DNA from: an uncultured Flavobacteriaceae bacterium
GTDB taxonomy: Bacteria; Bacteroidota; Bacteroidia; Flavobacteriales; Flavobacteriaceae
Direction of reading: 5' to 3'
Assembly (NCBI GenBank): GCA_947494715.1
Contig: CANLWG010000015.1
Coordinates: 1 to 64,000, forward strand
DNA length: 64,000 bases
Positions 1 through 9,846 of the stretch are shown here, piece after piece; position 1 is the first letter of the stretch, and each line of letters begins with the position of its first letter. The notes below the pieces were generated by a model. It had not been told where the DNA came from and ran no database searches. It saw nothing but the letters and a program-made list of their open reading frames with translations. A program made the translations under genes and the position numbers.

Positions 1-297
1 CCTTCAAGGCTGCCTTACCATTATTAACCAGCCAATCCTACCTAGAGCGGTTATCCTAAAGGATCCGTGAAAAAGACATACTCAGGTCAAAATCCTGAGC
101 ACAGACCACTTCTGCAACGGCCACGTTCGTTTTATGGAACAGTTTCTTTAGTACTTCATTTGTCATAGCCCAGTCCGTTAGGATTTCAACTTTGTTCGAT
201 TACCTAGGGAGTACAAAAGTTACAATACCTGGGGTCTTCAAAGACTTGTCCTTACTTGATTTTCTTTAAACACAGGATTGGCAAACAATCATTAATA

Positions 298-582
298 TTA
301 CAAATTGGAGCTTTTGACAAGTTCAATTTCTATTTTGCTTTTGATAACGAGTTCCATACCGTCCTTGTGCGCCTTCAGCACCAATTGTTCTATGACTTTC
401 TTTGCTTCCTTGAGTTTCCCGATACGTTCTTCCGAACTTAGGCCCGAATCCAGTCCTTCCTGACGGAGGTTAAGTGATCTTACCACATGGAACTTGATTT
501 TGTCGTTTATCAGCGAAAGGAGAACATCCGCAGCTTCCGCAGGACTGAAACGTCCTTTTATGAATGCTATGCTTTCTTTCAT
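298..582 (-). CDS. Small conserved-looking protein, paralogue of the ORF at 867-1175
   Basis: 94 aa; shares F(S/T)P(A/S)EA(A/S)DV..SLIN(D/E)KI.FH..R.L with the 102-aa ORF. Confidence 0.6.
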   Translation of the reverse strand: MKESIAFIKGRFSPAEAADVLLSLINDKIKFHVVRSLNLRQEGLDSGLSSEERIGKLKEAKKVIEQLVLKAHKDGMELVIKSKIEIELVKSSNL

Positions 583-592
583 CCAAGAAATA

Positions 593-793
593 TTACCCGT
601 TCCTTTTATTGGAATCAGAGGTTGATTGGTCTACACTACCTCTAATTTTGGCAAAAAGGACCAAACCAAGGATGAAGCTGCATATTAATATCCTATCCAG
701 AAAGATATGGTCGTTGAAATAGGACATCGCTGAGAAGGTTGCAAGTATTGATATTCCTGCGATCGGTAAAATTGGTGATTTTGATGAATGCAT
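593..793 (-). CDS. Small hydrophobic membrane protein
   Basis: 66 aa with two hydrophobic stretches, between the two paralogous small ORFs on the same strand. Confidence 0.4.
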   Translation of the reverse strand: MHSSKSPILPIAGISILATFSAMSYFNDHIFLDRILICSFILGLVLFAKIRGSVDQSTSDSNKRNG

Positions 794-866
794 GTGTTGT
801 TTTCTATTTAAAGTGGATTAATTAATTTGAAAAAAATTAAGAGAACGAACCTATCGGCCGCTGTTG

Positions 867-1175
867 TCATTCGGCAACGGTAATCTCGAGAACGCCATTT
901 ATTTTAAGGTTATTGCCGAGACCCCTGCTGTTGGCAATGAATTCCTTGGCAATGCGTTTTTCCTCTTCCAGTTCCTTGATGCGTCCGTCCAGTTGGTCCG
1001 TTTCGCATCCGTGGTTCCCTTCGTATATCTGGAGTCTCTGTATTTTGTGGAAGTTGATCTTTTCGTTTATAAGGGAAGTAATGACATCAGAGGCCTCCGA
1101 TGGGGTGAACTCCCCTTTTACCAGTTGGATTTTTTGCTCTGTCCTCTTTGTTTTTGTTGCTTTTTCTGTTTCCAT
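867..1175 (-). CDS. Small conserved-looking protein, paralogue of the ORF at 298-582
   Basis: 102 aa; FTPSEASDVITSLINEKINFHKIQRLQI aligned to FSPAEAADVLLSLINDKIKFHVVRSLNL. Confidence 0.6.
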   Translation of the reverse strand: METEKATKTKRTEQKIQLVKGEFTPSEASDVITSLINEKINFHKIQRLQIYEGNHGCETDQLDGRIKELEEEKRIAKEFIANSRGLGNNLKINGVLEITVAE

Positions 1176-1271
1176 GATACTTGTTTTATTTTTTTATTTC
1201 CGGTACAAAGGTTATAAATTACATTGATTTGTTTTTATTTATATTTGTTATCAAACACATAAATATTATTT

Positions 1272-2195
1272 ATGTATTATACTTTGCGACAGCTGCAGAT
1301 TTTTTTGAAAACAACCCAAATATAAAGTATTACCAAGGCTTCGGAAGAACTGCTTTTGACAAAGCTGGCAATCTCCATACAGCTTAAAAATTTTCAAGAT
1401 CAGTTCCCTATTCCTCTTACGAAAGTCATAGCCAGAAAGCTTTGTATCACCGATTTTGGAAAGGAAATAGCTATGGTGGCGGAGAAAATCCTCAACGAGG
1501 TATATACCATAGATTACAGAACATTGGCATACCAGGGCGAACTTTCGAGCCGGTTAAAAATATCAGTGGTATCCACCGAAAAATACGTAATGCCCTATTT
1601 CCTGAACGATTTCATGAAGCGTAATAACGGTGTTGACCTAATCATGCTGAACAGACCGAACCCAAGACTTATCGTAAGGGCCACTACCTCGGACATGGCA
1701 GGTCTTATTTCCAACATTGACAAATCGTGGCAGAAGTTCAATGAAGAAGAACCATTTGATTATGCCCTGCTCGATGAACTGTACAACCACACCTATTTGA
1801 AAGAGCAAAAAATCGGTGCTATTCTAAGGATATTTGCACTGTTGACCATATTTGTTGCATGTTTAGGCCTCTTCGGGTTAGTTACCTTTACCGCCGAGCA
1901 GAGGTTCAAGTAAATCGGCATTCAAAAGGTACTAGGTTCTTCGGCGTCACAGATCGTAGGTTTCCTATCCAGGGACTTTTTGAAACTGGTCATGATTTCT
2001 ATGTTCATTGCATTTCCATTGGGATATTACCTCATAGGCAAATACCTCCAGGATTTTGCATATCAGATAGAAATCAAGTAGTGGGTATTTGCTTTGGCCG
2101 GTCTGATCACAATCCTCATAGCATTTTTGACAATAAGTTACAGAAGTATAAAAGTTACGAATGCCAACCCCATTAAAAGTCTGCGTGCCGAGTAG
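1272..2195 (+). pseudogene. Chimeric remnant: N-terminal LysR-type regulator fused in frame to C-terminal FtsX/MacB-like ABC permease, with internal stops
   Basis: Frame reads MYYTLRQLQIFLKTTQI*SITKASEELLLTKLAISIQLKNFQDQF...KISVVSTEKYVMPYFLNDFMK (LysR-like), then SNIDKSWQKFN...ACLGLFGLVTFTAEQRFK*IGIQKVLGSSASQIV...*WVFALAGLITILIAFLTISYRS..NPIKSLRAE* (FtsX-like); in-frame stops at 1323, 1911 and 2079. Confidence 0.85.
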
Positions 2196-2419
2196 TCCCA
2201 TAAACCGTAATTTTAAGGGAGTCATTTATATAGGCAATAAAATTTTATCTAAAGAGTCTCATTTGTGGTCTCTCTTAATAGTTTCGTTAATTGACCTTTT
2301 ATGGGACAATTTTCTAGCGATTTTTCGTGAGCTATTTGACAGTATTGGCAATGATGTCCGATTTTGGATGCATTGAGAACGGTATAGGCCGGGAAAAGAA
2401 AACAGAAGGTCCAGAAAAC

Positions 2420-2433
2420 ATGACAAAAGTCAT
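2420..2433 (+). promoter_or_regulatory. FNR/DNR-like palindromic box upstream of the 2561 gene
   Basis: ATGACAAAAGTCAT; -7-like AAAATTTG at 2456-2463, centre-to-centre 33 bp. Confidence 0.7.
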
Positions 2434-2560
2434 ATTCTGTAATCATTAAAACCCGAAAATTTGTAGCAAGCAAGTTCAACCCAAAATAAATGGGATTCAC
2501 AATACCGTGAAAATTTTCCAAAAACACTTTGCCGAAATATAGATTTAAACCGATTACCAC

Positions 2561-4357
2561 ATGACAAATGCACATTCTTTCCATATTCCTGTAATGGGAA
2601 TAGGATTTACCATAGATACACCCTTAAAAGTTTCTCAGTTCGGGATGGATTCGGTGATCTCCCTAGTGGACGATATTCTTCTCGAAAAGCTACGGAAAAT
2701 GTACTGCGAGAAGTTCGAGATCAAGTATACGGAAATCACGGAAAAAATTGATGACTTCCGGGCAAAACGAATTACTTCCTATCTTGATCTAATGCATGAA
2801 CTTGCCCAGAAGAAATTCGATGCGTTTAAAAATACAACCGCTGAGACTGCAAACGGTATTCGGGACTATTTTAATATGCTTCCGGATACTTCAAGTATAA
2901 AAAAGGAATTCAAAAAATTAACGGCGGACTATTTTAATCTTGAGGAAATCCAAAACTGGGTCAAGGAGCACATGGCCATGGGAAGTATAGATGTAAATAT
3001 TATGACCAAGGTTGATAAGGACAATTATGTAAAAACCGAAAAGCTTCCCAGTGAATATAACGATGCGCATGCCGCTTTAAGAGGGTTTGCAAATAGTAGT
3101 TTGCGTTCTTCCGTCATACTTTCGGCCGGAATGAACCCCAGGTTATACAGTTATCTGGAACAGTTTGAAGATTTTTATCCCGACGAAAATGGAAATATCA
3201 AAAAGAAAATAGTTCTAAAGGTAAGTGACTACCGTTCCGCCTTGATCCAGGGTAAATTTTTGGCCAAAAAAGGATTATGGGTATCTGAATACCGAATAGA
3301 ATCAGGACTCAATTGCGGTGGTCATGCTTTTGCAACGGACGGATACCTTATGGGGCCTATTCTAAATCAATTTAAGGAAAACAGGAATGATTTGATAAAA
3401 TCCGTTCATGAGATTCTTGTAGCTGCATTGACACAAAAAAATCGACCCGCTCCAAAAAAAGGATTTCCCCTTAAAATAACCGCCCAAGGTGGCGTGGGTA
3501 CTGCAGAGGAACATCAATTTATATTGGACCATTATAATGTGGATTCCGTCGGATGGGGCACACCTTTTCTTTTGGTGCCCGAGGCAACTACAGTTGATGA
3601 CAGCACGCGTGACAAATTAGTTGAGGCTAAAGAGGATGATCTGTATTTAAGCAATACCTCCCCTTTGGGAATTCCTTTCCATAGCCTTAAGGGCAATACC
3701 AAGGATGATGAAAAGTTCAATTTGATCAACAAAGGAAGGCCAGGCAGTTCTTGCCCTAAGAAATTTGTTGCCCTGAACAAGGATTTTACGGATAAGGGAA
3801 TTTGCATAGCATCGAGGCAATACCAGCATTTAAAATTAAAGGAACTGGATGATTTAGAATTATCCCCTGCCCAATATCAATCCAAATATGAAAAAATAGT
3901 GGAGAAGTCCTGTACCTGTGTCGGTTTGGGAACATCTGCCCTACTAGCTTATGGCTTAGACACAAAAACCGAAGGTGAGGGTGTTTCCATATGCCCAGGA
4001 CCAAGTATGGCCTATTTTTCAAAAATAATTAGCTTAAACGAAATGACCGATCACATTTACGGAAGGACCAATGTAATTTCTAGAACCGATCGCCCCAATA
4101 TGTTCATCAAGGAATTGTACATCTATATCGATTATCTCAAGGACAAAATTGAGGAAGCCAAAGAAGCGGTGACCGATCGGCAAAAAAAGTATTTGTCCAC
4201 TTTTACAAATAACCTTAAAGATGGCATCGCTTACTATCATTCGGTTTTTAATACCCTTAAAGGAAGCTTTGAAAACACTAAATCTCAAATTGTGTTTGAT
4301 TTGGATAGGGGCCTAAAGACCTTGCATCTCGTGGAAGAGGAAATAAAGGCGTTATAG
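2561..4357 (+). CDS. Large uncharacterised protein, possibly a TIM-barrel flavoprotein related to nitronate monooxygenases
   Basis: 598 aa uninterrupted ORF; motifs such as GGHAFATDGYLMGP and ITAQGGVGTAEEHQFILDHYNVDSVGWGTPF suggest an (alpha/beta)8 flavin fold; family assignment is tentative. Confidence 0.55.
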   Translation: MTNAHSFHIPVMGIGFTIDTPLKVSQFGMDSVISLVDDILLEKLRKMYCEKFEIKYTEITEKIDDFRAKRITSYLDLMHELAQKKFDAFKNTTAETANGIRDYFNMLPDTSSIKKEFKKLTADYFNLEEIQNWVKEHMAMGSIDVNIMTKVDKDNYVKTEKLPSEYNDAHAALRGFANSSLRSSVILSAGMNPRLYSYLEQFEDFYPDENGNIKKKIVLKVSDYRSALIQGKFLAKKGLWVSEYRIESGLNCGGHAFATDGYLMGPILNQFKENRNDLIKSVHEILVAALTQKNRPAPKKGFPLKITAQGGVGTAEEHQFILDHYNVDSVGWGTPFLLVPEATTVDDSTRDKLVEAKEDDLYLSNTSPLGIPFHSLKGNTKDDEKFNLINKGRPGSSCPKKFVALNKDFTDKGICIASRQYQHLKLKELDDLELSPAQYQSKYEKIVEKSCTCVGLGTSALLAYGLDTKTEGEGVSICPGPSMAYFSKIISLNEMTDHIYGRTNVISRTDRPNMFIKELYIYIDYLKDKIEEAKEAVTDRQKKYLSTFTNNLKDGIAYYHSVFNTLKGSFENTKSQIVFDLDRGLKTLHLVEEEIKAL

Positions 4358-4448
4358 ATTTGAGTTTTTAAAGAAAAGTTGCTATGCCGGGAAATGAACG
4401 AAAAAATGTTGTTCCCATAACGGGTATTCCCCTATCTCAAATACGTTT

Positions 4449-6011
4449 TCAAGGAGCGGTATTGTTATCTATATTGTAATACCCCCCTTTGTTTTGTTTT
4501 CTTTTCAAGGACTGACCGATTGTCAAATGCGCTACATTGATCATATTTCTTAACTCGCAAAGTGTAGTAGTTACTTTTGAGCTTTTATAAAGTTCCTCCA
4601 CTTCCTTGTAGATCAAATCCAGATGTAGAACAGCCTTTGCCAAACGGTCATTGCTTCTAACAATACCTACATAATCCTTCATTAAGGCCTGTAACTTTTT
4701 GAGATTGTGGAGTATTAGAATATGTTCTTTGGGAATACGGGTTCCTTCATCGTTCCATTCCGGAATAGCAATATTTATGGAATGGGTAGGATGTGCAACA
4801 TGATATTTGTAAATATTGTGTGCATACACCAAGGCTTCCAACAAAGAATTGGAAGCTAACCGGTTAGCACCATGCAATCCGGTTCTAGAGCACTCGCCAC
4901 AAGCGAATAAATTGTTTACCGATGTCCTCCCATCCTTATCCACAACAATACCGCCGCATAAATAATGTGATGCAGGTACAACAGGAATCCAATCCGTTTC
5001 AATAGCAATATGGTTGGCCAAACATTCTTTGTAAATAGTAGGGAAATGTCTTTTGAATTGATCGATATCCAAATGGGTACAATCCAAAAAAACGGAGGTA
5101 TCCCCTGATTTTTTCAATTCATTATCAATACTTTGTGATACAATATCGCGTGAAGCCAATTCCGCCCTTTCATCATAATCTGGCATAAACCTATGCCCAT
5201 TTTTATCGCGTAAAATGGCCCCAAAGCCCCGAACAGCCTCGGAAATTAAAAATGAAGGACCATCTTTCGTGGTATATAAGGCAGTGGGATGAAATTGTAC
5301 AAATTCCATATCCCTAATCTCTGCTTTGGCCCGGTAAGCCATGGCTATACCGTCGCCCGTCGCAATTACGGGATTGGTCGTATGCCCATAAACATGTCCA
5401 ATACCTCCCGTAGCCAACAATGTACTGTCTGCTTTTATCGTAATAATGTCCCCTGTTTTTTGATTCAATACATAGGCTCCATAACAAGAAACTTGCTTTG
5501 ATTCCAGAATCTCAAGATGGTGTTCCGTAATAAGGTCTATCGCAAAATGATAGGGTAGAATGGCAACATTTGGCAATCTTCTTAAATTTTCCAGTAACGC
5601 CCGTTCCACTTCGTACCCGGTGAGGTCCTTATGATGAACGACCCTGTGTTCCGAATGGCCGCCTTCTTTGCCCAATTCCAATTTTCCAGAAGCATCAATA
5701 TCAAAACTTGCACCCCATGCCATCAATTCCTTAAGTCGTTTCGGGCCTTTCTTTACCACCATTTCCACTACATCCCGATCGCAAAGCCCATCTCCGGCCA
5801 CTAATGTATCTTGAATATGTTTCTGGAAAGAATCCTCCTTCATATCCAATACTACGGCAACACCGCCTTGGGCATATTTTGTGTTGGATTCTTCCTCATC
5901 GGCCTTTGTGACTATAGTTACCGTCTTCTCCGGAAGTGCTTGGGCAATTTTTGAAGCAAAAGTCAGTCCTGCTACTCCTGATCCAATAACAAGAAAATTC
6001 GTTTGCATCAT
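4449..6011 (-). CDS. nadB: L-aspartate oxidase
   Basis: N-terminal FAD motif VIGSGVAGLTFA, NTKYAQGGVA, HGANRLASNSLLEALV; directly downstream of nadA. Confidence 0.95.
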   Translation of the reverse strand: MMQTNFLVIGSGVAGLTFASKIAQALPEKTVTIVTKADEEESNTKYAQGGVAVVLDMKEDSFQKHIQDTLVAGDGLCDRDVVEMVVKKGPKRLKELMAWGASFDIDASGKLELGKEGGHSEHRVVHHKDLTGYEVERALLENLRRLPNVAILPYHFAIDLITEHHLEILESKQVSCYGAYVLNQKTGDIITIKADSTLLATGGIGHVYGHTTNPVIATGDGIAMAYRAKAEIRDMEFVQFHPTALYTTKDGPSFLISEAVRGFGAILRDKNGHRFMPDYDERAELASRDIVSQSIDNELKKSGDTSVFLDCTHLDIDQFKRHFPTIYKECLANHIAIETDWIPVVPASHYLCGGIVVDKDGRTSVNNLFACGECSRTGLHGANRLASNSLLEALVYAHNIYKYHVAHPTHSINIAIPEWNDEGTRIPKEHILILHNLKKLQALMKDYVGIVRSNDRLAKAVLHLDLIYKEVEELYKSSKVTTTLCELRNMINVAHLTIGQSLKRKQNKGGYYNIDNNTAP

Positions 6012-6012
6012 C

Positions 6013-6939
6013 TTACTTCGATAGTTCCAACATCCTTTCTATGGGCAATAGTGCAGATTGTGCCAAGGCTTCCGGAACATCTATTTGTGGGGATTCATTA
6101 AGAAGACAATCGTATACTTTTTGCAGGGTATTCACTTTCATATAAGCACACTCACTACACGCACATGTATTATCTTCCTGTGCCGGAGCAGGAATAAGAA
6201 CCGTATTGGGTACCTCTTGCTGCATTTTGTGTAATATGCCGGCTTCTGTGGCAACAATAAACTGCTCCTTGGGGTGTTTTTTCACGTAGTTGATCATTCC
6301 AGCCGTAGAGCCAACATAAGTCGCTACATCCAAGATATGTTCTTCGGATTCGGGATGTGCGATGATTACGGACTCTGGATTTGCTTTATGTAAATCCAAT
6401 AATTTTTCTATTGAAAAAGCTTCGTGTACCACACAGGAACCATCCCAAAGCAATAGGTCTCGACCTGTTTTTTTACTTATATACTTGCCCAAATTTTTGT
6501 CCGGTGCAAAAATAATCGGTCTATCCTTTGGAACAGATTCCACAATCCTTAAAGCGTTGGAAGAAGTACAAACAATGTCACTCATCGCTTTGATTTCTGC
6601 CGAACAGTTGATATAGGTAATCACCAAGTGGTCCGGATGCGCCTCAGTAAACTCACGAAATGCATCTGGTGGACAGGATTCGGCCAAAGAGCAACCTGCA
6701 TCAAGGTCAGGAAGCAACACCATTTTGGACGGATTCAAGATTTTGGCTGTCTCCGCCATAAAATGTACACCGGCAAATACTATAATGGATGCATCGGTTT
6801 CCGCGGCCTTTTGTGAAAGCCCCAAACTATCGCCTACATAATCGGCAATTTCCTGTATTTCCGGCCGCTGGTAATAGTGCGCCAACACTATGGCCTTCTT
6901 ACTTTTTTTTAGTTCTAAGATTCGGTTTGCCAAACTCAT
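6013..6939 (-). CDS. nadA: Quinolinate synthase A (start chosen at internal Met; ORF track begins at 6969)
   Basis: [27 protein letters not shown], Cys residues for Fe-S ([10 protein letters not shown]); 6939 start is downstream of the inferred promoter. Confidence 0.93.
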   Translation of the reverse strand: MSLANRILELKKSKKAIVLAHYYQRPEIQEIADYVGDSLGLSQKAAETDASIIVFAGVHFMAETAKILNPSKMVLLPDLDAGCSLAESCPPDAFREFTEAHPDHLVITYINCSAEIKAMSDIVCTSSNALRIVESVPKDRPIIFAPDKNLGKYISKKTGRDLLLWDGSCVVHEAFSIEKLLDLHKANPESVIIAHPESEEHILDVATYVGSTAGMINYVKKHPKEQFIVATEAGILHKMQQEVPNTVLIPAPAQEDNTCACSECAYMKVNTLQKVYDCLLNESPQIDVPEALAQSALLPIERMLELSK

Positions 6940-6996
6940 GTGCCTAGGTTCCAAATTTTTTGGGTGCAAATTTATTTCAAATCTGCTCCGAAAAAT

Positions 6997-7010
6997 ATGA
7001 TTTTCGTCAC
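6997..7010 (-). promoter_or_regulatory. FNR/DNR-like box of the nadAB promoter
   Basis: Minus strand GTGACGAAAATCAT; -7 element TAAATTTG at 6967-6974, centre-to-centre 33 bp. Confidence 0.65.
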
Positions 7011-7053
7011 AATGTACAATAAAACCTGCACTTTTGTTTTGATATAAAGTAGC

Positions 7054-8823
7054 TCAACTTTGATGTTTGATTTTCTCGTATAGTTTTACCAAAGATTGCA
7101 ACAATTCTACCGGCGTAGTCAAAATTTGATAGTGGTTTTGCCCGAACATTTGAGGCAAATAATATTTGGCCTGCGCCTCAATGGCCAAAGCATAGGAGTT
7201 GATATGTCGTTGATTGAGTTCCCGTAACGCTTGTTTTACGTCATTGATACCATATTTACCTTCATACTTATCATAGTCATTGGGCTTACCATCTGAAATA
7301 AGGATAACCCATTTGTTCTTGGTATCCCTTTTGTCCAACAAAGCACCGGAGTGACGTAATGCAGCACCGATACGGGTGTAACCGCTAGGTTCTACCGCAC
7401 CGATTTTATGTTTGGCCTTGTTCCACTCTTCATCAAAATCCTTAAGTGTCAAATAAGTGGCATAATTTCTGGTCTTGGAATAGAAACAGTCTATGGAAAA
7501 ATCCACATTGAATTCATTCAAAATTTCACCGAAAATAATGGAGACCTGTTTTTCTACGTCGATTACCCTATTGCCAGCCGCATAACCATCGCTGGATAAG
7601 CTAACATCCAATAACATTAAAATGGAAAGGTCCTTTTCTTTTTTTCGCTTGCTCAAGTATATCTTTTCAGACGGTGTGTGCCCAGAATGTACATCAACGT
7701 ACAGGTCGGTAATGGCATCCAGGTCAAACTCCTCACCTTCAGTCTGTCTCCGTTGCTGTTTGTATTTATTGTTGACCGAGGTCAACATTTTTCGTAGCCC
7801 CAATAAAGTAGACGCATTTTCCCTTAAGGTTTTTTTGTAGAAATCACTATCGGTCCCTTTCTGGTCCTTGGGGTATACTTTGCAGTAATCCTTCTTGTAG
7901 GTTCGTTTGCTAAAATCCCATTCGTCATAGGTCAAATGGTATTCCAGGGCATCAACTTCAGCACTTTCCGCAATGGTGGTATTCTCAATGAAATCGGCCT
8001 GATATACGGAATGTACGGGATCGTCCACCCGAACCGTATGCTTCATATTCAATTCTTCCAATGCATTGGCATGGTCGTTCAAATCATCATCACCATCAAA
8101 ATCGCGCCACCCACCTTCCCATTCTTCAGCAGTTTCAGCTTTTTCAAAATTGTGGGTCAGTACATAATCCTCTTGTGCCTTTTTATCGATTTGTAAAGAA
8201 TTCAACTCCTCAACGGCATTGGCCTTCAAAATGGTATTGATTTCATTTTGGATAGCTTTCTTGGCCAATTCCGAGATGTTCTTTAAAACCTTCCTTTTGG
8301 GGGTTTCGGAATCGTTCCGCATCCATTTTCCATAGATAAAGGAATAGTCCACCGGTTTTGTTTCCGTAGCTCGTTCCAAAAAATGGGTGGCTAATTTCCC
8401 ATGGATATTCTTCGTAATCGGAAATTGATCAAAGACTTCTTCCAATACCCTATCAGAGGTTTCCAAGGCCTTTTCCCGAGCCTCCTCCAAAGTGTACTCA
8501 TCATCGCCGGTGTAATTGAACCCCATGTTTTTCTGAACCGATAGGTAAAGGACTCTGAACAGATAAAAAGAAAGGTTTTGTTGGGCATCGGCAAATTCGG
8601 AAAACCAGGATGGGAGAAAAAGGTTATCGTTCTTATACCCCCCCTCACGTTCTGCTTCAAAGATTTCAATGGGTCTTCCTGTTATGGCTCTGGAAAAAAT
8701 GGTAAGACGAGATTTTATATCCGATAACTTCACGGAACTCATATTGGCCTCTTGAGCATTTTTTTTCCGTCTTTTGAGGAATTTCGCAAATTTGCCAAAG
8801 ATATACTCGTCCGGTTCAAACAT
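7054..8823 (-). CDS. norD: VWA-domain nitric oxide reductase activation protein, NorD-like
   Basis: C-terminal VWA domain (LMLLDVSLSSDGYA, WVILISDGKPNDYD); adjacent to norQ and norBC. Confidence 0.85.
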   Translation of the reverse strand: MFEPDEYIFGKFAKFLKRRKKNAQEANMSSVKLSDIKSRLTIFSRAITGRPIEIFEAEREGGYKNDNLFLPSWFSEFADAQQNLSFYLFRVLYLSVQKNMGFNYTGDDEYTLEEAREKALETSDRVLEEVFDQFPITKNIHGKLATHFLERATETKPVDYSFIYGKWMRNDSETPKRKVLKNISELAKKAIQNEINTILKANAVEELNSLQIDKKAQEDYVLTHNFEKAETAEEWEGGWRDFDGDDDLNDHANALEELNMKHTVRVDDPVHSVYQADFIENTTIAESAEVDALEYHLTYDEWDFSKRTYKKDYCKVYPKDQKGTDSDFYKKTLRENASTLLGLRKMLTSVNNKYKQQRRQTEGEEFDLDAITDLYVDVHSGHTPSEKIYLSKRKKEKDLSILMLLDVSLSSDGYAAGNRVIDVEKQVSIIFGEILNEFNVDFSIDCFYSKTRNYATYLTLKDFDEEWNKAKHKIGAVEPSGYTRIGAALRHSGALLDKRDTKNKWVILISDGKPNDYDKYEGKYGINDVKQALRELNQRHINSYALAIEAQAKYYLPQMFGQNHYQILTTPVELLQSLVKLYEKIKHQS

Positions 8824-8928
8824 AGTTTTAGTAATCGGTTATCAATAAACGGTATCTTGTTAATTTTAGCGATTTTAATGCATTGCAAATTGCCGCTATC
8901 AGCTGTATCCGGAAATTGCAAAACGCTT

Positions 8929-9756
8929 TTATATCATCAAGTCGCATAAATCGGAAAGCGCTTCAATAATCTCCGGATCATCGGTTAAAGGTTCTACTAC
9001 TGCCACTCGAACGGACAATCGTTTTGGCAAACCGGAATGTATCAATTTAGCCGCATCCACCAATAATCGAGTAGAAACGGTTTCCGTTAATCCGAGCTCG
9101 GTAAGGTTCCTTATCTTGTTGGCAATATTGACCAATTTCTTTGCGGTACTTTCGTCTATTCCTGTTTCGGTCGTTACGATTACCACCTCATCCTTTGGCT
9201 TTGGATAATTGAAGGACAAGGCGATAAATCGCTGCCTTGTTGAAGGCTTTAATTCCTTAAATCCTTTTTGATAGCCGGGATTAAAAGAAGCCACCAGCAT
9301 AAAATCCAGATGCGCCTTAATGGTCTCTCCCAATTTATCAATATACAGTTCCTTACGATGATCGGTCAGGGAATGAATGGCAACAATGACATCAGGGCGT
9401 GCTTCCGCTATTTCATCTAAATAAACAATAGCTCCTTGCCTTACAGCCTGGGTCAAAGGTCCATCTATCCAAACGGTTTCTGCCCCTTTAATTATAAAGC
9501 GACCGATCAGGTCGGTCGAAGAGGTCTCTTCATGACATGCAATGGTAATCAATCTTTTATCCAACTTATGGGCCATAAAGTCCACAAATCTTGTTTTTCC
9601 GGCACCGGTAGGGCCTTTTAAAAGTATAGGTATTTTATTCTTATAGGCGTGCTCAAAAACCTCGATCTCTTTTGAAATAGGTTTGTAAAAAGGAATGCTT
9701 CCATTCATTGGCGTGTCATTCAATATCTTGGTCAATTTATGTTCCACAACACTCAT
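8929..9756 (-). CDS. norQ: MoxR/CbbQ/NorQ-family AAA+ ATPase
   Basis: Walker A LLKGPTGAGKTRFVDFMA, Walker B IVYLDEIAEARPDV; between norB and norD. Confidence 0.9.
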   Translation of the reverse strand: MSVVEHKLTKILNDTPMNGSIPFYKPISKEIEVFEHAYKNKIPILLKGPTGAGKTRFVDFMAHKLDKRLITIACHEETSSTDLIGRFIIKGAETVWIDGPLTQAVRQGAIVYLDEIAEARPDVIVAIHSLTDHRKELYIDKLGETIKAHLDFMLVASFNPGYQKGFKELKPSTRQRFIALSFNYPKPKDEVVIVTTETGIDESTAKKLVNIANKIRNLTELGLTETVSTRLLVDAAKLIHSGLPKRLSVRVAVVEPLTDDPEIIEALSDLCDLMI

Positions 9757-9778
9757 TTTTTAATTTTTTAACCGAAAA

Positions 9779-9835
9779 AGGCCCGAAAGGACTTGAGTTA
9801 GTCATTGTTTGTTTTTAGTATGTCTTTTCGGGCCT
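9779..9835. other. Inverted repeat in the norB-norQ intergenic region
   Basis: AGGCCCGAAAGGAC (9779-9792) and GTCTTTTCGGGCCT (9822-9835), 29-nt loop, one mismatch. Confidence 0.7.
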
Positions 9836-9846
9836 CACATCATTTT

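Noticed and set aside
56-200. Short minus-strand reading SNKVEILTDWAMTNEVLKKLFHKTNVAVAEVVCAQDFDLSMSFSRIL between two stops
   Set aside because: Only about 45 codons with no recognisable family. It may be a gene remnant but there is not enough to support a feature.
864-1227. Plus-strand ORFs of 117 and 104 aa opposite the 867-1175 gene
   Set aside because: Antisense shadows of the minus-strand paralogue, with low-complexity hydrophobic composition.
2249-2584. 111-aa minus-strand ORF with a C-x2-C-x11-C pattern
   Set aside because: It overlaps the promoter region and start of the 2561 gene and matches no family I recognise. The FNR-like box and -7 element lie inside it, so I treat it as a spurious ORF.
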